DNA of 64,000 nt from DASXHY01 sp035552155 (GCA_035552155.1 DASZLX010000009.1:1-64000); one strand, 5' to 3'; shown: positions 8,192-17,016, numbered from the stretch's first letter. Notes: a model not told the origin generated them from the sequence alone. Program-made: numbers and translations.

Positions 8192-9457
8192 ATGAAATCT
8201 TTTCGCGTTTTTACACGGATATTTTGTTTGTCTGTCTTCGGCGTATTTTCGTTTTCGGCCGCGATGGCGCAAACCGGTTTGCCATCCATCGCCCTGAAGC
8301 CCGCCTGGCCGAATTTAAAATTCGACCGCCCGCTCTGGATGTGCGAAGCGCCGGATGGAACGCATCGGCAATTTGTGGTGGAACAGGCCGGAAGAGTCTG
8401 GATTTTGCCGGCGGACCGCAATAGCGCGGAGCCGAAATTGTTCCTGGATATTTCGGACCGGCATCCATTCCGGGACAATGAAGAGGGCTTGCTGGCGCTG
8501 GCTTTTCATCCGCAATACAAAACGAACGGGAAATTCTACATCTTTTACTCGCATCCGAGTTCGCCGAAACACACGATCCTGGCAGAAATGCAGGTTTCCA
8601 AAAATGATCCGGACAAAGCGGATCCCGCCACGGAGCGAGTGCTTTTGAACGTGCGCAAGGAGAATTGGAATCATAACGGTGGCACTCTGCTTTTCGGCCC
8701 CGACGGGTATCTCTATCTTGGCATTGGCGACGGCGGTTCGGGCTACGATCCGCGGGACGCCGGCCAGAATCTCGAAGTGCTGTACGCCAAAATCATCCGC
8801 ATCGATGTGAATTCCAAAACGGCCGGGTTGGAGTATGGAATCCCGAAGGACAATCCTTTCGTGGATGTCAGCAAACAAGCCGAACTCAAGGCTGATCCGC
8901 TCGACAAGGACGCCCACGTCACCCGGCAGGAAATTTGGGCTTACGGCGTCCGGAATCCGTGGCGCATGAGCTTTGACCGTGAGACGGGCGAGCTGTGGCT
9001 GGGCGACGTCGGCCAGGATAGATTTGAGGAAGTGGATGTGATCAAGAAGGGCGGAAATTACGGCTGGAGCGCGCGGGAGGGATTTCATCCGCTGGTCGCG
9101 GAACACACAGTGCGGGGCTCGGAACCCATCGATCCCATTATTGAGTATGGGCATAACGCTGAACTGGCGCAGAGGTCCAAGTTCCCGGATCACAGCACCG
9201 GCATTTCCATTACGGGCGGTTATGTTTATCGGGGTAAAAAAATCCCGGCCCTGCGCGGCATGTATCTGTATGCCGATTTCCAGATGGGCACGATTTGGGG
9301 ATTGCGTTACGAAAATGGCAAGCTGACCGCCAACGGCGAGCTCGTGAAGGGAAATCAATCAAGGAATATTCCGAGCTTTGCCGAGGACGGTGAGGGCGAG
9401 CTGTACGTGATCTCGTTTGACGGAAAAATTTATCAGATTGTGGGCGCGGAAAAATAG
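8192..9457 (+). CDS. PQQ-dependent sugar dehydrogenase family protein (GSDH), secreted
   Basis: Periplasmic six-bladed beta-propeller of the soluble glucose/aldose dehydrogenase and sorbosone dehydrogenase superfamily. Signal peptide 1-26 (cleavage after SAAMA). Family hallmarks include EGLLALAFHP, NHNGGTLLFGPDGYLYLGIGDGG, the VRNPWRMSFD blade and GGYVYRG near the C-terminus. The His in NHNGG and the Arg/Asn of the VRNPWR strand are the usual cofactor-pocket positions. The length (421) suits a single propeller with no heme domain. The substrate is unknown; many members in Verrucomicrobia are uncharacterised. A lipoprotein gene follows 76 bp downstream on the same strand. Confidence 0.9.
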   Translation: MKSFRVFTRIFCLSVFGVFSFSAAMAQTGLPSIALKPAWPNLKFDRPLWMCEAPDGTHRQFVVEQAGRVWILPADRNSAEPKLFLDISDRHPFRDNEEGLLALAFHPQYKTNGKFYIFYSHPSSPKHTILAEMQVSKNDPDKADPATERVLLNVRKENWNHNGGTLLFGPDGYLYLGIGDGGSGYDPRDAGQNLEVLYAKIIRIDVNSKTAGLEYGIPKDNPFVDVSKQAELKADPLDKDAHVTRQEIWAYGVRNPWRMSFDRETGELWLGDVGQDRFEEVDVIKKGGNYGWSAREGFHPLVAEHTVRGSEPIDPIIEYGHNAELAQRSKFPDHSTGISITGGYVYRGKKIPALRGMYLYADFQMGTIWGLRYENGKLTANGELVKGNQSRNIPSFAEDGEGELYVISFDGKIYQIVGAEK

Positions 9458-9533
9458 TGGCCCGCGGATTTTGCCGTCGCATAAGGCCGCCGTTTCCCAA
9501 TCCGTGCTTGACGCATTTTTTGAATGTGATTGC

Positions 9534-9950
9534 ATGGCTAGCATGAAATTTAAATTTTTTGCAGCCGTCATCGGCGCGGCGGTGCTGGCAGTCGGTTGTG
9601 TGAACACGGTTACTGGTGGAAGAACGGCTGGTGTTCCGTTCATCAAAGATAAAATCGAGTCGCGTTATGAGCGGCCGCCCGAGCCGATTTTTGAAGCCGC
9701 CAAACAGGTCATTCGCGAAAACGGCGAATTGCTCACTGAAGGCACTCTTTACGGCCAGACCAACGCTTTGGGTAACTCGGTGAGAACCGTCAAGGGCAAG
9801 GTGGATCAACGCACCGTTTGGGTGCGCGTCGAGCAGTTGGACCCGAAGATCACCGATGTCACGGTGCAAACGAGAACGGCGGGCGGCGTTTCGGATATCG
9901 ATCTCGCGGCGCAGATAGACAAGCAGATTGCGCTGAAGCTGGTGAGGTAG
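9534..9950 (+). CDS. DUF3568-like putative lipoprotein
   Basis: A small envelope protein of about 138 residues. The N-terminus is a lipoprotein signal with lipobox LAVGC, followed by a VNTVTGGRTAGVP segment that I associate with DUF3568 proteins. The rest reads as two beta-alpha units (EAAKQVIRENGEL; VWVRVEQLDPKITDVTVQTRT). Function unknown. Start is ATG 9534 or ATG 9543, both compatible with the signal; the open frame further upstream overlaps the preceding gene and is not used. The stop codon sits at the edge of an inverted GTTAAAT repeat. Confidence 0.7.
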   Translation: MASMKFKFFAAVIGAAVLAVGCVNTVTGGRTAGVPFIKDKIESRYERPPEPIFEAAKQVIRENGELLTEGTLYGQTNALGNSVRTVKGKVDQRTVWVRVEQLDPKITDVTVQTRTAGGVSDIDLAAQIDKQIALKLVR

Positions 9951-9953
9951 GGC

Positions 9954-10055
9954 GGTTGAATGGTTAAGGGAGTTAAATCGTTAAATGGGTTAAATAAGTG
10001 GGTTCCTGCGGGCAGGGGGCTGCTTATTTAACGAATCGCCGTTTAACTGATTTAA
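9954..10055. repeat. Inverted GTTAAAT-type repeat array, copy 1
   Basis: The left side (9954-9998) contains several near-copies of GTTAAAT spaced 8-11 nt; the right side (10021-10055) contains ATTTAAC-type copies in the opposite orientation. About 22 nt of GC-rich loop lie between. It separates two convergent genes, and the stop codon of the minus-strand TPR protein lies inside it. A second array of the same design is at 20701-20825. Confidence 0.7.
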
Positions 10056-11293
10056 CTTTTTTCCTTTCCCATCTTCAATCCAATGTCCTGCTCGTAAGTG
10101 CCGAGCTTGACGGCGGCGATCTTTTCTTTGCCCTTTAATTCCAGTTTCAAATGCGTGATGCGGCTGGCAGCGACCTGCGCGGCGGCGGCACCGGGAAAAA
10201 GATCGATTATTCGCTGCAGCGTCGCGCGGATGGTGTCGTAATTCCCGCCATTGCGGATCTGCAAATCCGCCAGCAGGTTCAGCCAATGCGCGACGCGCTT
10301 CGGTGGTTGGTTCGGAAAGGTGATGAGCTGTTCCAACTGGTCCATGGCCAAATCCATGCGGTGGTAGTGATTCGCGTAAATCAGGGCCAGTTGCTCGCGC
10401 GCTTCGGCGTCGAGCGGGTGCGCCTGGAGATGTTCCACCAGTTCCACGGCTTGTTTGGCAGCGTCAGGGTCCGCCGGCGCGGGATGGAATTTCGGATCGA
10501 GCAACCCGAGATTTTGCACGCCCTCCGTCACGATGAATTTTTTTCGGTCGTGCGCCGCCAGCAAATGTTCGGTGCTCGCCAGGCTGGCGATGCGTTGGGC
10601 GGCCCGCGCGGACAGTTCGGAGTCGGGAAAACGGTCGATGATTCGTTGCAGTGTTTCGCGCGCGGTGTCGCGGTCCTGGTTCAGTTTCAGATACCAATCC
10701 GCCAATGTGTTTAACGCGAGCGCGATATTGCCCGGCGGGTGTTCGGACTGATTGCAGATGCGCTCGATGGTGATGGCCGCGCCGGGAAGGTCGTTCAGGT
10801 TTTCCGCCTGGAGGTCGGCCAGCAGCAGTTGTCCTTCGAGATCGGCGGGGAATTTATCCAATTCTTTGCGGATGCTGGCCAGCGCCTCCTGGTAATGGCC
10901 GCGCTTGCGGTGGGCAATGGCCTGGGAATAAAACGGCTTCGCTTCCATCGGCGTGGTGCCGCCGTCGTAAAGATCGCCAATGGGATTCGCCACCATGTCC
11001 GCAATGTCGCGGCGCCAGATCATCGCGAGAAACACCCCTCCGACCGCCGCCGCGGGAATGCCGCCAAAGGCCGCGCCGTAGCCGCCCTCTTTCATCATCG
11101 GCCCGATTAGCACGAACATTCCGGAAACGTTGACGACCGTGAGGACCCATTTGAAAAGCAGACGCGCCGGGTCATCGCTTTTTTTCAGGATTCGAAAAAG
11201 CGCCCAGCCGACCAGGCCGAGGAAGACGATCAGTGCGAGGCCGTCGGAAAGGTATCTCCAAAGATGGCTTCCGCTGGCGGGCTGCGCGGTCAT
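10052..11293 (-). CDS. Membrane protein with TPR repeats
   Basis: Residues about 12-30, 45-62 and 70-90 are hydrophobic and probably membrane-spanning. From about 118 to 395 the protein is alpha-helical with TPR signatures (AIAHRKRGHYQEALASI is the clearest, plus ALNTLADWYLKLNQDRDTA and LLADLQIRNGGNYDTI). It is the last of four tightly packed minus-strand genes; the pilT stop codon is 6 bp before its ATG, so co-translation is likely. TPR proteins often scaffold secretion or pilus machines, so a link to PilT is a reasonable inference, but no specific role can be read. Its last codon and TAA stop lie in the repeat at 9954-10055. Confidence 0.85.
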   Translation of the reverse strand: MTAQPASGSHLWRYLSDGLALIVFLGLVGWALFRILKKSDDPARLLFKWVLTVVNVSGMFVLIGPMMKEGGYGAAFGGIPAAAVGGVFLAMIWRRDIADMVANPIGDLYDGGTTPMEAKPFYSQAIAHRKRGHYQEALASIRKELDKFPADLEGQLLLADLQAENLNDLPGAAITIERICNQSEHPPGNIALALNTLADWYLKLNQDRDTARETLQRIIDRFPDSELSARAAQRIASLASTEHLLAAHDRKKFIVTEGVQNLGLLDPKFHPAPADPDAAKQAVELVEHLQAHPLDAEAREQLALIYANHYHRMDLAMDQLEQLITFPNQPPKRVAHWLNLLADLQIRNGGNYDTIRATLQRIIDLFPGAAAAQVAASRITHLKLELKGKEKIAAVKLGTYEQDIGLKMGKEKS

Positions 11294-11299
11294 GAACGG

Positions 11300-12358
11300 T
11301 CATTTCTGCCGGATAATGCGGTCGGGCTGGCGCGCGCGGCTGACGGCGGTGTCATAGGTGACCAGACATTTGCAATAGAGGTCGTGCAGGCAATTGTCCA
11401 TGAGCACCATGCCTTCTTTCCGGCTCATCTGGATGGTGTTCTCCATCTGGTGCAGTTGATTTTCGCGGATGAGGTTGCGCACCGCGCCGTTGGCGATGAG
11501 CAGTTCGTACGCGAGCACGCGGCGCGTGCGGTCGGCGGCGGGCAGCAATTCCTGCGCGATGATTCCCTGGAGCGAATTGGAAAGTTGCATGACGATTTGC
11601 CGCTGGGAATTGCCGTCAAACACGCCGACGATGCGCTCGATGGCCTGCGAGACGCTCGGTGAGTGCATGGTGGCCAGCACGAGATGGCCGGTTTCCGCGG
11701 CCGTCAGCGCGGTGGCGATGGCTTCCGGGTCGCGCATTTCGCCCACCACAATCACGTCCGGATCCTGACGCAACACATGGATGAGCGCGCGGTTGAAGGA
11801 GCGCACGTCGGTCAGCACCTCCTGCTGAACGACAATCGCGCGCTTGTTTTCATGCACGAACTCGATCGGGTCCTCGATGGTGACAATCTTGCAGCGGCGC
11901 TCGTTGTTGATGACGTCGACGAGATAATTGAGCGTGGTCGTCTTGCCCGCACCGGTGGCTCCGGTGATCAGAAAGAGGCCGTTCGGCTTGCGGGCGAGGT
12001 CGTCGATTTTTTCCGGCAGGCCCAATTCGGTCCGCGACGCGATTTTTTCGCCGCAAAACCGGAAGCTCATTTCCGGGTGGCCGTTGCGCTTGTAAAAGGT
12101 GGCGCGCACGCGCCCGGCGATTTTGTGGAGCAGCGAAATGCACAGCTCCCATTCCTGCTCGAATTTTTTCTTCTGCTGCTCGTTCAACAGGCTTTCGGCA
12201 ATGCTGGTAATTTCCTGCTCCGTCAGCGCGTCTTCATCGGCGATGATGATTTCGCCGTTGACGCGGAATGCCGGCGGGACGCCGGTGACGAGGTGGAGGT
12301 CCGAGCCGTCGAATTCCTTGGCGGCGGACAAAAGGCGGTCGAGATTTTCCGTGCTCAT
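11300..12358 (-). CDS. pilT: Type IV pilus retraction ATPase PilT
   Basis: Hexameric cytoplasmic ATPase that drives retraction of type IV pili. Residues 1-100 form the PAS-like N-terminal domain. The RecA-type core has Walker A GATGAGKTTT (133-142), the acidic segment IEDPIEFVH, Walker B VIVVGEMRDPE, and the His-box around LATMHS. The C-terminal VRNLIRENQLHQM is a close match to the PilT-specific AIRNLIRE motif. 352 residues, normal. The ATG at 12358 shares ATGA with the stop of the upstream TPR gene; the open frame extends to 12679 without Met-proximal features and is out of frame with that gene. pilB and pilC are not in the window. Confidence 0.95.
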   Translation of the reverse strand: MSTENLDRLLSAAKEFDGSDLHLVTGVPPAFRVNGEIIIADEDALTEQEITSIAESLLNEQQKKKFEQEWELCISLLHKIAGRVRATFYKRNGHPEMSFRFCGEKIASRTELGLPEKIDDLARKPNGLFLITGATGAGKTTTLNYLVDVINNERRCKIVTIEDPIEFVHENKRAIVVQQEVLTDVRSFNRALIHVLRQDPDVIVVGEMRDPEAIATALTAAETGHLVLATMHSPSVSQAIERIVGVFDGNSQRQIVMQLSNSLQGIIAQELLPAADRTRRVLAYELLIANGAVRNLIRENQLHQMENTIQMSRKEGMVLMDNCLHDLYCKCLVTYDTAVSRARQPDRIIRQK

Positions 12359-13125
12359 GATTTTTTGAATAACCGCCGCAGCCACGCGGGCAGCAGGTTT
12401 GTTTGGGACAGTTTCACGAGCCCGAGAGTGGCCTCGCGGCAGGCGGGATTGAGCTGCCGGGCCTGGGTGAATGACAGCCGCGCCGGCCCTTCGAGCCCGA
12501 GCGCATCCTGGCAACGGCCGAGGTCGAGCCACAAAATAAAATGTCCGGCGTTCCACTCGACGGCTTGTTGCAACTGTTTCATGGCGAGCGCAAGTTGCTT
12601 GTAAAAATAACGGACGCGCGCGGCCAGCCACGCGATGAACCAGTCGCGGGGAGCGAGCATCTGCGCTTTCTCGAAGCAATAATCCGCGCGTGTTTCCTCG
12701 CGGGCGAGCAGCACGTCGCCGCGCGCGAGCCAGACGTAAGGCGTGTTGCCGCGCTCTTCAATGGAGGTGTCCGAAAAAATCAGCGCGCCCTGCAAATCTC
12801 CAGTGCGGGCGAGCGCGACGGCTTTGGCCGCGAGCAGTTCCGGTTCGTTCGGAAAACGTTCCAAGGCTTTGTCGGCCCAGAGCTTGGCCTCCTTGTACTG
12901 GCCCAACTCGATCAGCATGCGCACCTGCCCGGTCCAGGCGGTGGCGTTTTGGAGATTGAATTCGATGACCTTCCCGTAGCTACGCAGCGCCGCTTCAAAG
13001 TCACCGTTCTCGAACGCGGTTTGCGCTTCACTCGCGTAATAGGCCTCGTCCTTGACCAGCCCCTTTTGACGGCTTGACCGCTCTTCGGATTCACCGCTCA
13101 GCTCGAGATTTTCAAAACGACTCAT
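12355..13125 (-). CDS. TPR-repeat protein
   Basis: A 256-residue soluble helical protein without signal peptide. TPR units are clear at about 33-66 (AQTAFENGDFEAALRSYGKVIEF), 67-100 and 101-134, with weaker units through residue 235. The C-terminus is basic (LRRLFKKS). It follows the small membrane protein with no gap (stop 13126-13128, ATG 13125) and overlaps pilT by ATGA, so these genes are translationally coupled. An adaptor role for PilT is plausible from the coupling but not shown by sequence. Confidence 0.85.
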   Translation of the reverse strand: MSRFENLELSGESEERSSRQKGLVKDEAYYASEAQTAFENGDFEAALRSYGKVIEFNLQNATAWTGQVRMLIELGQYKEAKLWADKALERFPNEPELLAAKAVALARTGDLQGALIFSDTSIEERGNTPYVWLARGDVLLAREETRADYCFEKAQMLAPRDWFIAWLAARVRYFYKQLALAMKQLQQAVEWNAGHFILWLDLGRCQDALGLEGPARLSFTQARQLNPACREATLGLVKLSQTNLLPAWLRRLFKKS

Positions 13126-13467
13126 TCAATTGTTAGGCGCGCGGAAAGGTGCCTTATCGGCTTTCCACAAACCATAAATTCCCACCACCGTGCCGCCCGG
13201 CAATGCCGGCAGGAGCGCCCAGTTCAAAACACGGCTCAGTCGCCGTCCGGATTCCGGTTTGAATCGCCGGGCGCAAAGTACAATGATGATCGCCAGCGCG
13301 TAGGCGCCGTTCACCGCCGCAAACCACGGCAACGACGCATCGGGAATGTGGGCATGGACCGGGCCGGCCATAGATGCGCCTGCCAGAAACAGGAGGAGTC
13401 CCGCGCTCAACGCCGTCATTGCTCCGAGGCTGCCAAGTGCGGTGGAATAGATTTTGTTATGAGGCAT
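13126..13467 (-). CDS. Small integral membrane protein
   Basis: 113 residues with three predicted membrane segments: about 10-33, 48-66 and 83-100. No family recognised. It directly abuts the TPR gene downstream and begins 70 bp after the stop of the AAA ATPase gene, so it appears to be the first gene of the pilT unit or an inner gene of a longer operon starting at the ECF sigma factor. No catalytic residues stand out. Confidence 0.75.
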   Translation of the reverse strand: MPHNKIYSTALGSLGAMTALSAGLLLFLAGASMAGPVHAHIPDASLPWFAAVNGAYALAIIIVLCARRFKPESGRRLSRVLNWALLPALPGGTVVGIYGLWKADKAPFRAPNN

Positions 13468-13537
13468 AATTTTTTAAGATCCTGTGGTGTTCATTGATTG
13501 GACACCTGTGCGCTCATATCCTCACGCGCGAATTGCG

Positions 13538-15070
13538 TCATCCGTTATTGGCGTTTTCGATGTTGGGCACGCTCGCGTGGCGGGCGCGGCCTTCGGCCCA
13601 ATGGCGCAGGCGGGCGATTTGTTCATCCATCGTCCGGGCGAGCGGCACCGTTTGCGCCAGCGCGTTCAGGACGTGCTCCGTTCGGATGTCCTGTTTGTCG
13701 TAAAACGCATCGTAGAGCGCGCTGTTGATGGCCTCTTCGATTTCGGCTCCGCTAAAATCGCGGCTGGCCTCGGCCAGCGCTTCGAGGTCGAATGCCGCGG
13801 CGTCACGCCCGCGTTTGGCCAGGTGGATTTCGAAAATTTCCGCCCGCTCCTCTTTGTCCGGCAAGTCCACAAAGAAAATTTCGTCCAGACGGCCCTTGCG
13901 CAAAAGCTCCGGCGGCAGTTGTGAAATGTCATTGGCCGTCGCCACGACGAACACCGGCGCGGTTTTTTCCGAAAGCCAGGTCAGGAAAGTTCCGAATACG
14001 CGCGCCGCGGTGCCGCCATCGACCGACCCGGAGCCCTGCGAACCGGCGAACGCCTTGTCGATTTCGTCCACCCACAAGATCGCGGGCGCCACCGAATCGG
14101 CCACCGCGATGGCGCGCCGGACATTTTCCTCCGAAGAACCCACGAGGCTGCCGAACATCCGGCCCATGTCGAATCGCAGTAAAGGCAATTGCCACTGGGT
14201 TGAAACGGCCTTCGCGCAAAGGCTTTTGCCGCAACCCTGCACGCCCAGCATTAAAATTCCCTTGGGCGCGGGCAAACCGAACGCGCGGGCCTCCGCGGTG
14301 AACGCGGCCGCCCGTTTGCCCAGCCATTCCTTCAGCACCGCGAGGCCGCCCACGCTGCTGAAATCCTCGTTGGCCGCGTAATACTCCAGCAGCCCACTCT
14401 TGCGGACGATCTGCTGTTTTTCCGCGAACACTTCGCTGATATCGTCTCCGCTGAGCCGCCCGCTTTTGACGATGATTTTGGCAAAAACGTTTTCGGCCTC
14501 GCCCAACGTCAAACCGAGCGCCGCCTGCAACAAGCGTTCGCGGCCTTCGTCGTCCAGGTCGATTTTGACTTTCAGTTGATTCACCTCCGCCGCGATTTTA
14601 TCCAGCAACGCGTTCAAATCGTCGCGCGCCGGCAGCGGATGGTTGAGCACGGTGATTTCTTTTTCGAGTTCGGTCGGGATTTCAAGCACCGGCGAAATAA
14701 GCAAAATCGTTTTGTAACTATTCTTCAAATGCAGCGCGATTTCCTTGAGCTTGCGGATGATGGTGAAATTATTTTTCGTGAGAAACGGATGCAGATCCTT
14801 GAAGACGAACACCGCCGGTTCGACCTGCTCGATCACCTGGTCGAGCGCCGCCAGCGGTTCCTTGGTGGCGGTGTTGCGGTTCTTTTGCGATTGGATGGAC
14901 GTCCCGGCGGGGACGATGCCGGTGCTGCAGCTCCATTCGAAAACTTTTTTCTGCCGCTTCTTCGCAATCTCGATGATGGCGCTCTGCACGCGCAGTTCTT
15001 CGCTGGAAACGATGTAAAGAATCGGATACCGCGCGCGGATGAGCGTCTCGAGTTCGGTTTGGAAATTCAT
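13538..15070 (-). CDS. AAA+ ATPase of the Ycf46 type
   Basis: A 510-residue ATPase resembling Ycf46, a widespread uncharacterised family in cyanobacteria, plastids and other bacteria. Residues 1-220 form the N-terminal domain with a degenerate P-loop-like region (LETLIRARYPILYIVS). The C-terminal AAA+ module has Walker A GVQGCGKS (276-283), Walker B ILWVDEID (about 331-338), sensor-1 ATAND and an arginine-finger region LLRKGRLDEIFF. The frame is open upstream to 15340, but the ATG at 15070 begins the conserved MNFQTELE-type start. It is downstream of an ECF sigma factor and a small protein on the same strand. Target unknown; regulation by the sigma factor is an inference from position. Confidence 0.9.
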   Translation of the reverse strand: MNFQTELETLIRARYPILYIVSSEELRVQSAIIEIAKKRQKKVFEWSCSTGIVPAGTSIQSQKNRNTATKEPLAALDQVIEQVEPAVFVFKDLHPFLTKNNFTIIRKLKEIALHLKNSYKTILLISPVLEIPTELEKEITVLNHPLPARDDLNALLDKIAAEVNQLKVKIDLDDEGRERLLQAALGLTLGEAENVFAKIIVKSGRLSGDDISEVFAEKQQIVRKSGLLEYYAANEDFSSVGGLAVLKEWLGKRAAAFTAEARAFGLPAPKGILMLGVQGCGKSLCAKAVSTQWQLPLLRFDMGRMFGSLVGSSEENVRRAIAVADSVAPAILWVDEIDKAFAGSQGSGSVDGGTAARVFGTFLTWLSEKTAPVFVVATANDISQLPPELLRKGRLDEIFFVDLPDKEERAEIFEIHLAKRGRDAAAFDLEALAEASRDFSGAEIEEAINSALYDAFYDKQDIRTEHVLNALAQTVPLARTMDEQIARLRHWAEGRARHASVPNIENANNG

Positions 15071-15185
15071 GATGAAACGGGCGGTGCGCTTGCTGGCGGT
15101 AATAGCGGGCGCGAGGAGGTTGGCGAGGCTATTTTCATTTGTTCCTTCGGAACAGGTTGAGCAGGAAGGCCATGGTTCGGTCTTT

Positions 15186-15413
15186 TCATCGTTGGAACAG
15201 TTTCTGCCACCACGGCCGGTTTGGCTTTGGTAAATCGGCGCTGGATTTTTGGAGCCGCTCGACAATGCCCGACGGCACCGGCGTTTGCGCGGCATCAAAG
15301 CGCAACAATTCCTCGACCGTGGAAAATTCCTGCGCGGCATTTTGCATCGTGTGCTCTTCCGCTCCGCTCAAACTGGATTGCTCTTCGGATTCAAATTTTT
15401 TCTGCTGCTTCAT
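15186..15413 (-). CDS. Small acidic hypothetical protein following the ECF sigma gene
   Basis: 75 residues, rich in Glu and Gln at the N-terminus, a central helix (VEELLRFDAAQTPVPSGIVERL) and a Trp/Pro-rich end (RPWWQKLF). It begins 8 bp after the sigma factor stop codon on the same strand, the usual place for a sigma partner. It lacks a membrane segment and a zinc-binding HxxxCxxC motif, so it is not a recognisable ZAS-type anti-sigma factor. Coding status is supported by tight spacing and lack of an alternative gene. Between it and the AAA gene (15071-15185) I see no other real gene. Confidence 0.6.
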   Translation of the reverse strand: MKQQKKFESEEQSSLSGAEEHTMQNAAQEFSTVEELLRFDAAQTPVPSGIVERLQKSSADLPKPNRPWWQKLFQR

Positions 15414-15421
15414 AGTTCATC

Positions 15422-15994
15422 TTACTCCGTTTTTTTAAAAAGGGCCGCGAAAGCTTTGCGGGCGCGATGCAATTTCCCGCGGACGGCGTCGGCGGATTGC
15501 TCGGTCAGCGTGCCCACTTCCTCGTAGCTCAAATGTTCGTCCGCGATGAGCAGGAGGAGCAGCCGGTATTCGTCCGGCAGGGCGTCGAGCGCTTTCTGGA
15601 TGCGTTCGCCCAGTTCCTTGGTTTCAAGCACGCGAAAGGGCGAGTCGCTTTGCGCCACGGCATTTTCCCAGATGGCTTCGTCGGCGTTGGAAAACATGTG
15701 CCGCTCGTTCCACGATTGCTGGAGATTGCGGCAATGGTTGATTGCGATGCGATAAAGCCAGGTGCGCCAGGATGCTTCACCGCGGAACTGGTCCATCTTG
15801 CGGAAAGCCTTGAGAAAAACATCGTGGGTGGCGTCCTCGGCCTTTTGGGGGTCGCTGAGAAAACGCAGTGCGAGGTAAAAAATCGCGCGGCTGTGCTCGG
15901 CGTACAGGTCGGCGAATTCGGACGGCGTCCAATCCGCTTGCGGTTGGTCCGGACATTCCCGATCTGCCAGCGGCTCGTTCATGAGCGGTTTCAC
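15422..15994 (-). CDS. RNA polymerase sigma factor, ECF subfamily
   Basis: Directs RNA polymerase to a specific promoter set. Sigma-70 region 2 covers about 28-95 (EHSRAIFYLALRFL, DATHDVFLKAF, FRGEASWRTWLYRIA) and region 4 about 130-185 (LPDEYRLLLLLIADEHLSYEEV, with the HTH turn DAVRGKLHRAR). 190 residues, normal. ATG at 15994 or the internal ATG four codons later. No anti-sigma gene with a membrane domain follows, only the 75-residue protein and the AAA ATPase. Its promoter and cue are unknown. Confidence 0.93.
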   Translation of the reverse strand: MKPLMNEPLADRECPDQPQADWTPSEFADLYAEHSRAIFYLALRFLSDPQKAEDATHDVFLKAFRKMDQFRGEASWRTWLYRIAINHCRNLQQSWNERHMFSNADEAIWENAVAQSDSPFRVLETKELGERIQKALDALPDEYRLLLLLIADEHLSYEEVGTLTEQSADAVRGKLHRARKAFAALFKKTE

Positions 15995-16059
15995 TAGGGA
16001 TTAGACAACAGTTCCGCGAGAATGTCACGCTGGCAAAATACGGAAGGATTTCCGAGCGA

Positions 16060-16091
16060 AGCCACAGATGGCACAGATTAGCACAGATTTT
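16060..16091. repeat. Single arm of a CCACGGAT-type repeat
   Basis: A degenerate run CCACAGATGGCACAGAT then TTAGCACAGAT followed by T8 upstream of the ECF sigma gene. It has the same spacing as the arrays at 21245-21392 and 40450-40917 with A in place of G. The rest of 15995-16256 shows nothing else recognisable. Confidence 0.5.
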
Positions 16092-16256
16092 TTTTCGGCG
16101 ATGATTTGGCCTTCCATCGTTTGAAATTCCGCTTATGTGCGGTCGCCTATGGGAAATGCGCCTCAACCGCCTGAAGGCGGAACTACAAGCTGAAGCTTGA
16201 ACTCGAACTTACCAGCTCCAATCTGTCGAAACGCGCCGAATTGGCGCTCTGCGGTC

Positions 16257-17009
16257 CTATTTTGCGTTCAAATCGAAATCCACGCGGGTGCTGGAGTCGG
16301 TTTGGTCGTTGTCGATCTCCATTTCCTCGAGCTGCCACTGGCCTTCGACTTTTTTGATTTTTTTCGGAATGAAATCCTTGAGCAATTTGCCCCGGGCATC
16401 GTACGCCTGCGCCATGACGATGCCGTCGCTCTCGTTATCAATCCACGAGACCACACGGGAATAAGAGCCGGCGGTCGGCGCGGGGTTGATGCTTTCCAGA
16501 ACTTTGCACGAGCGGCTGCGCTTCATTTCTTTTTTGGTCAAGTGCTGTTCCGGCCAGTGGAAGAATTCGAGGCCGAGGTCGGCGAGGGAGAAATCGGAAC
16601 CGGCGAAGGGAGTCTTCGTCGCCTGGTTTCCGGACAATTCCCTTACTTTGCCTTCCGGCGCTGTCACGCGGTATTGATTGCCACTGGCGTCATGGAGAAC
16701 CCGCACGTCCATAGCGTCGGCGACATAACGACTGCACCAGTTGGTTGCTGTATTGAATACTTCAAAGCGAACCGGAATTTTTTTGCTCGTGTCGTGAGCG
16801 CGGACCGTCATCACGCCGGTATTGGTGGTGTTCTGTGCGGGTCTTTGCGAAAGGATTTCGTCCGCGAGCGCTTTGCCTTCTCGGGCGGCTTGTTCGGGCG
16901 GCAAAATAGTGGGTTGCGATGTTTCAGTCTGCTTCTGTGCGAAGGCAGCCAACGCAAACAGGCAGAATGACAGCGCAAAAATGATCGAATATTGGCACGG
17001 GCGGGACAC
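16257..17009 (-). CDS. Secreted protein resembling outer-membrane lipoprotein-sorting (LolA/COG2834-like) proteins
   Basis: About 250 residues. From the GTG at 17009 the protein starts with a good signal peptide ending LAAFA, then a helix (PEQAAREGKALADEILSQRP) and a series of antiparallel strands (VMTVRAHDTSKKIPVRFEVF; NQYRVTAPEGKVREL; SRVVSWIDNESDGIVMAQAYDARGK is shown here only by position about 175-200). The pattern, with a WIDNE turn and a final strand pair VEGQWQLEEMEI, fits LolA-like half-barrels that act on lipoproteins or lipid. The proposed GTG lies inside a GGCACGGG palindrome; an open frame continues upstream into lon but has no usable signal there. Start is uncertain. Confidence 0.65.
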   Translation of the reverse strand: MSRPCQYSIIFALSFCLFALAAFAQKQTETSQPTILPPEQAAREGKALADEILSQRPAQNTTNTGVMTVRAHDTSKKIPVRFEVFNTATNWCSRYVADAMDVRVLHDASGNQYRVTAPEGKVRELSGNQATKTPFAGSDFSLADLGLEFFHWPEQHLTKKEMKRSRSCKVLESINPAPTAGSYSRVVSWIDNESDGIVMAQAYDARGKLLKDFIPKKIKKVEGQWQLEEMEIDNDQTDSSTRVDFDLNAK

Positions 17010-17016
17010 CCGTGCC
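16994..17016. repeat. GGCACGGG palindrome between lon and the secreted protein gene
   Basis: GGCACGGG and CCCGTGCC arms with a 7-nt centre, 16994-17016, 9 bp past the lon stop codon. It gives the downstream gene its likely GTG start. A related GC-rich hairpin class occurs near 256-298 and 4757-4795. Confidence 0.6.

Noticed and set aside
12359..12679. Extension of pilT to 12679
   Set aside because: It overlaps the TPR gene in another frame; the ATGA overlap at 12355-12358 gives the normal PilT N-terminus.
15135..15173. A 12-codon frame between the small protein and the AAA ATPase gene
   Set aside because: Too short and without a clear ribosome site; likely chance.
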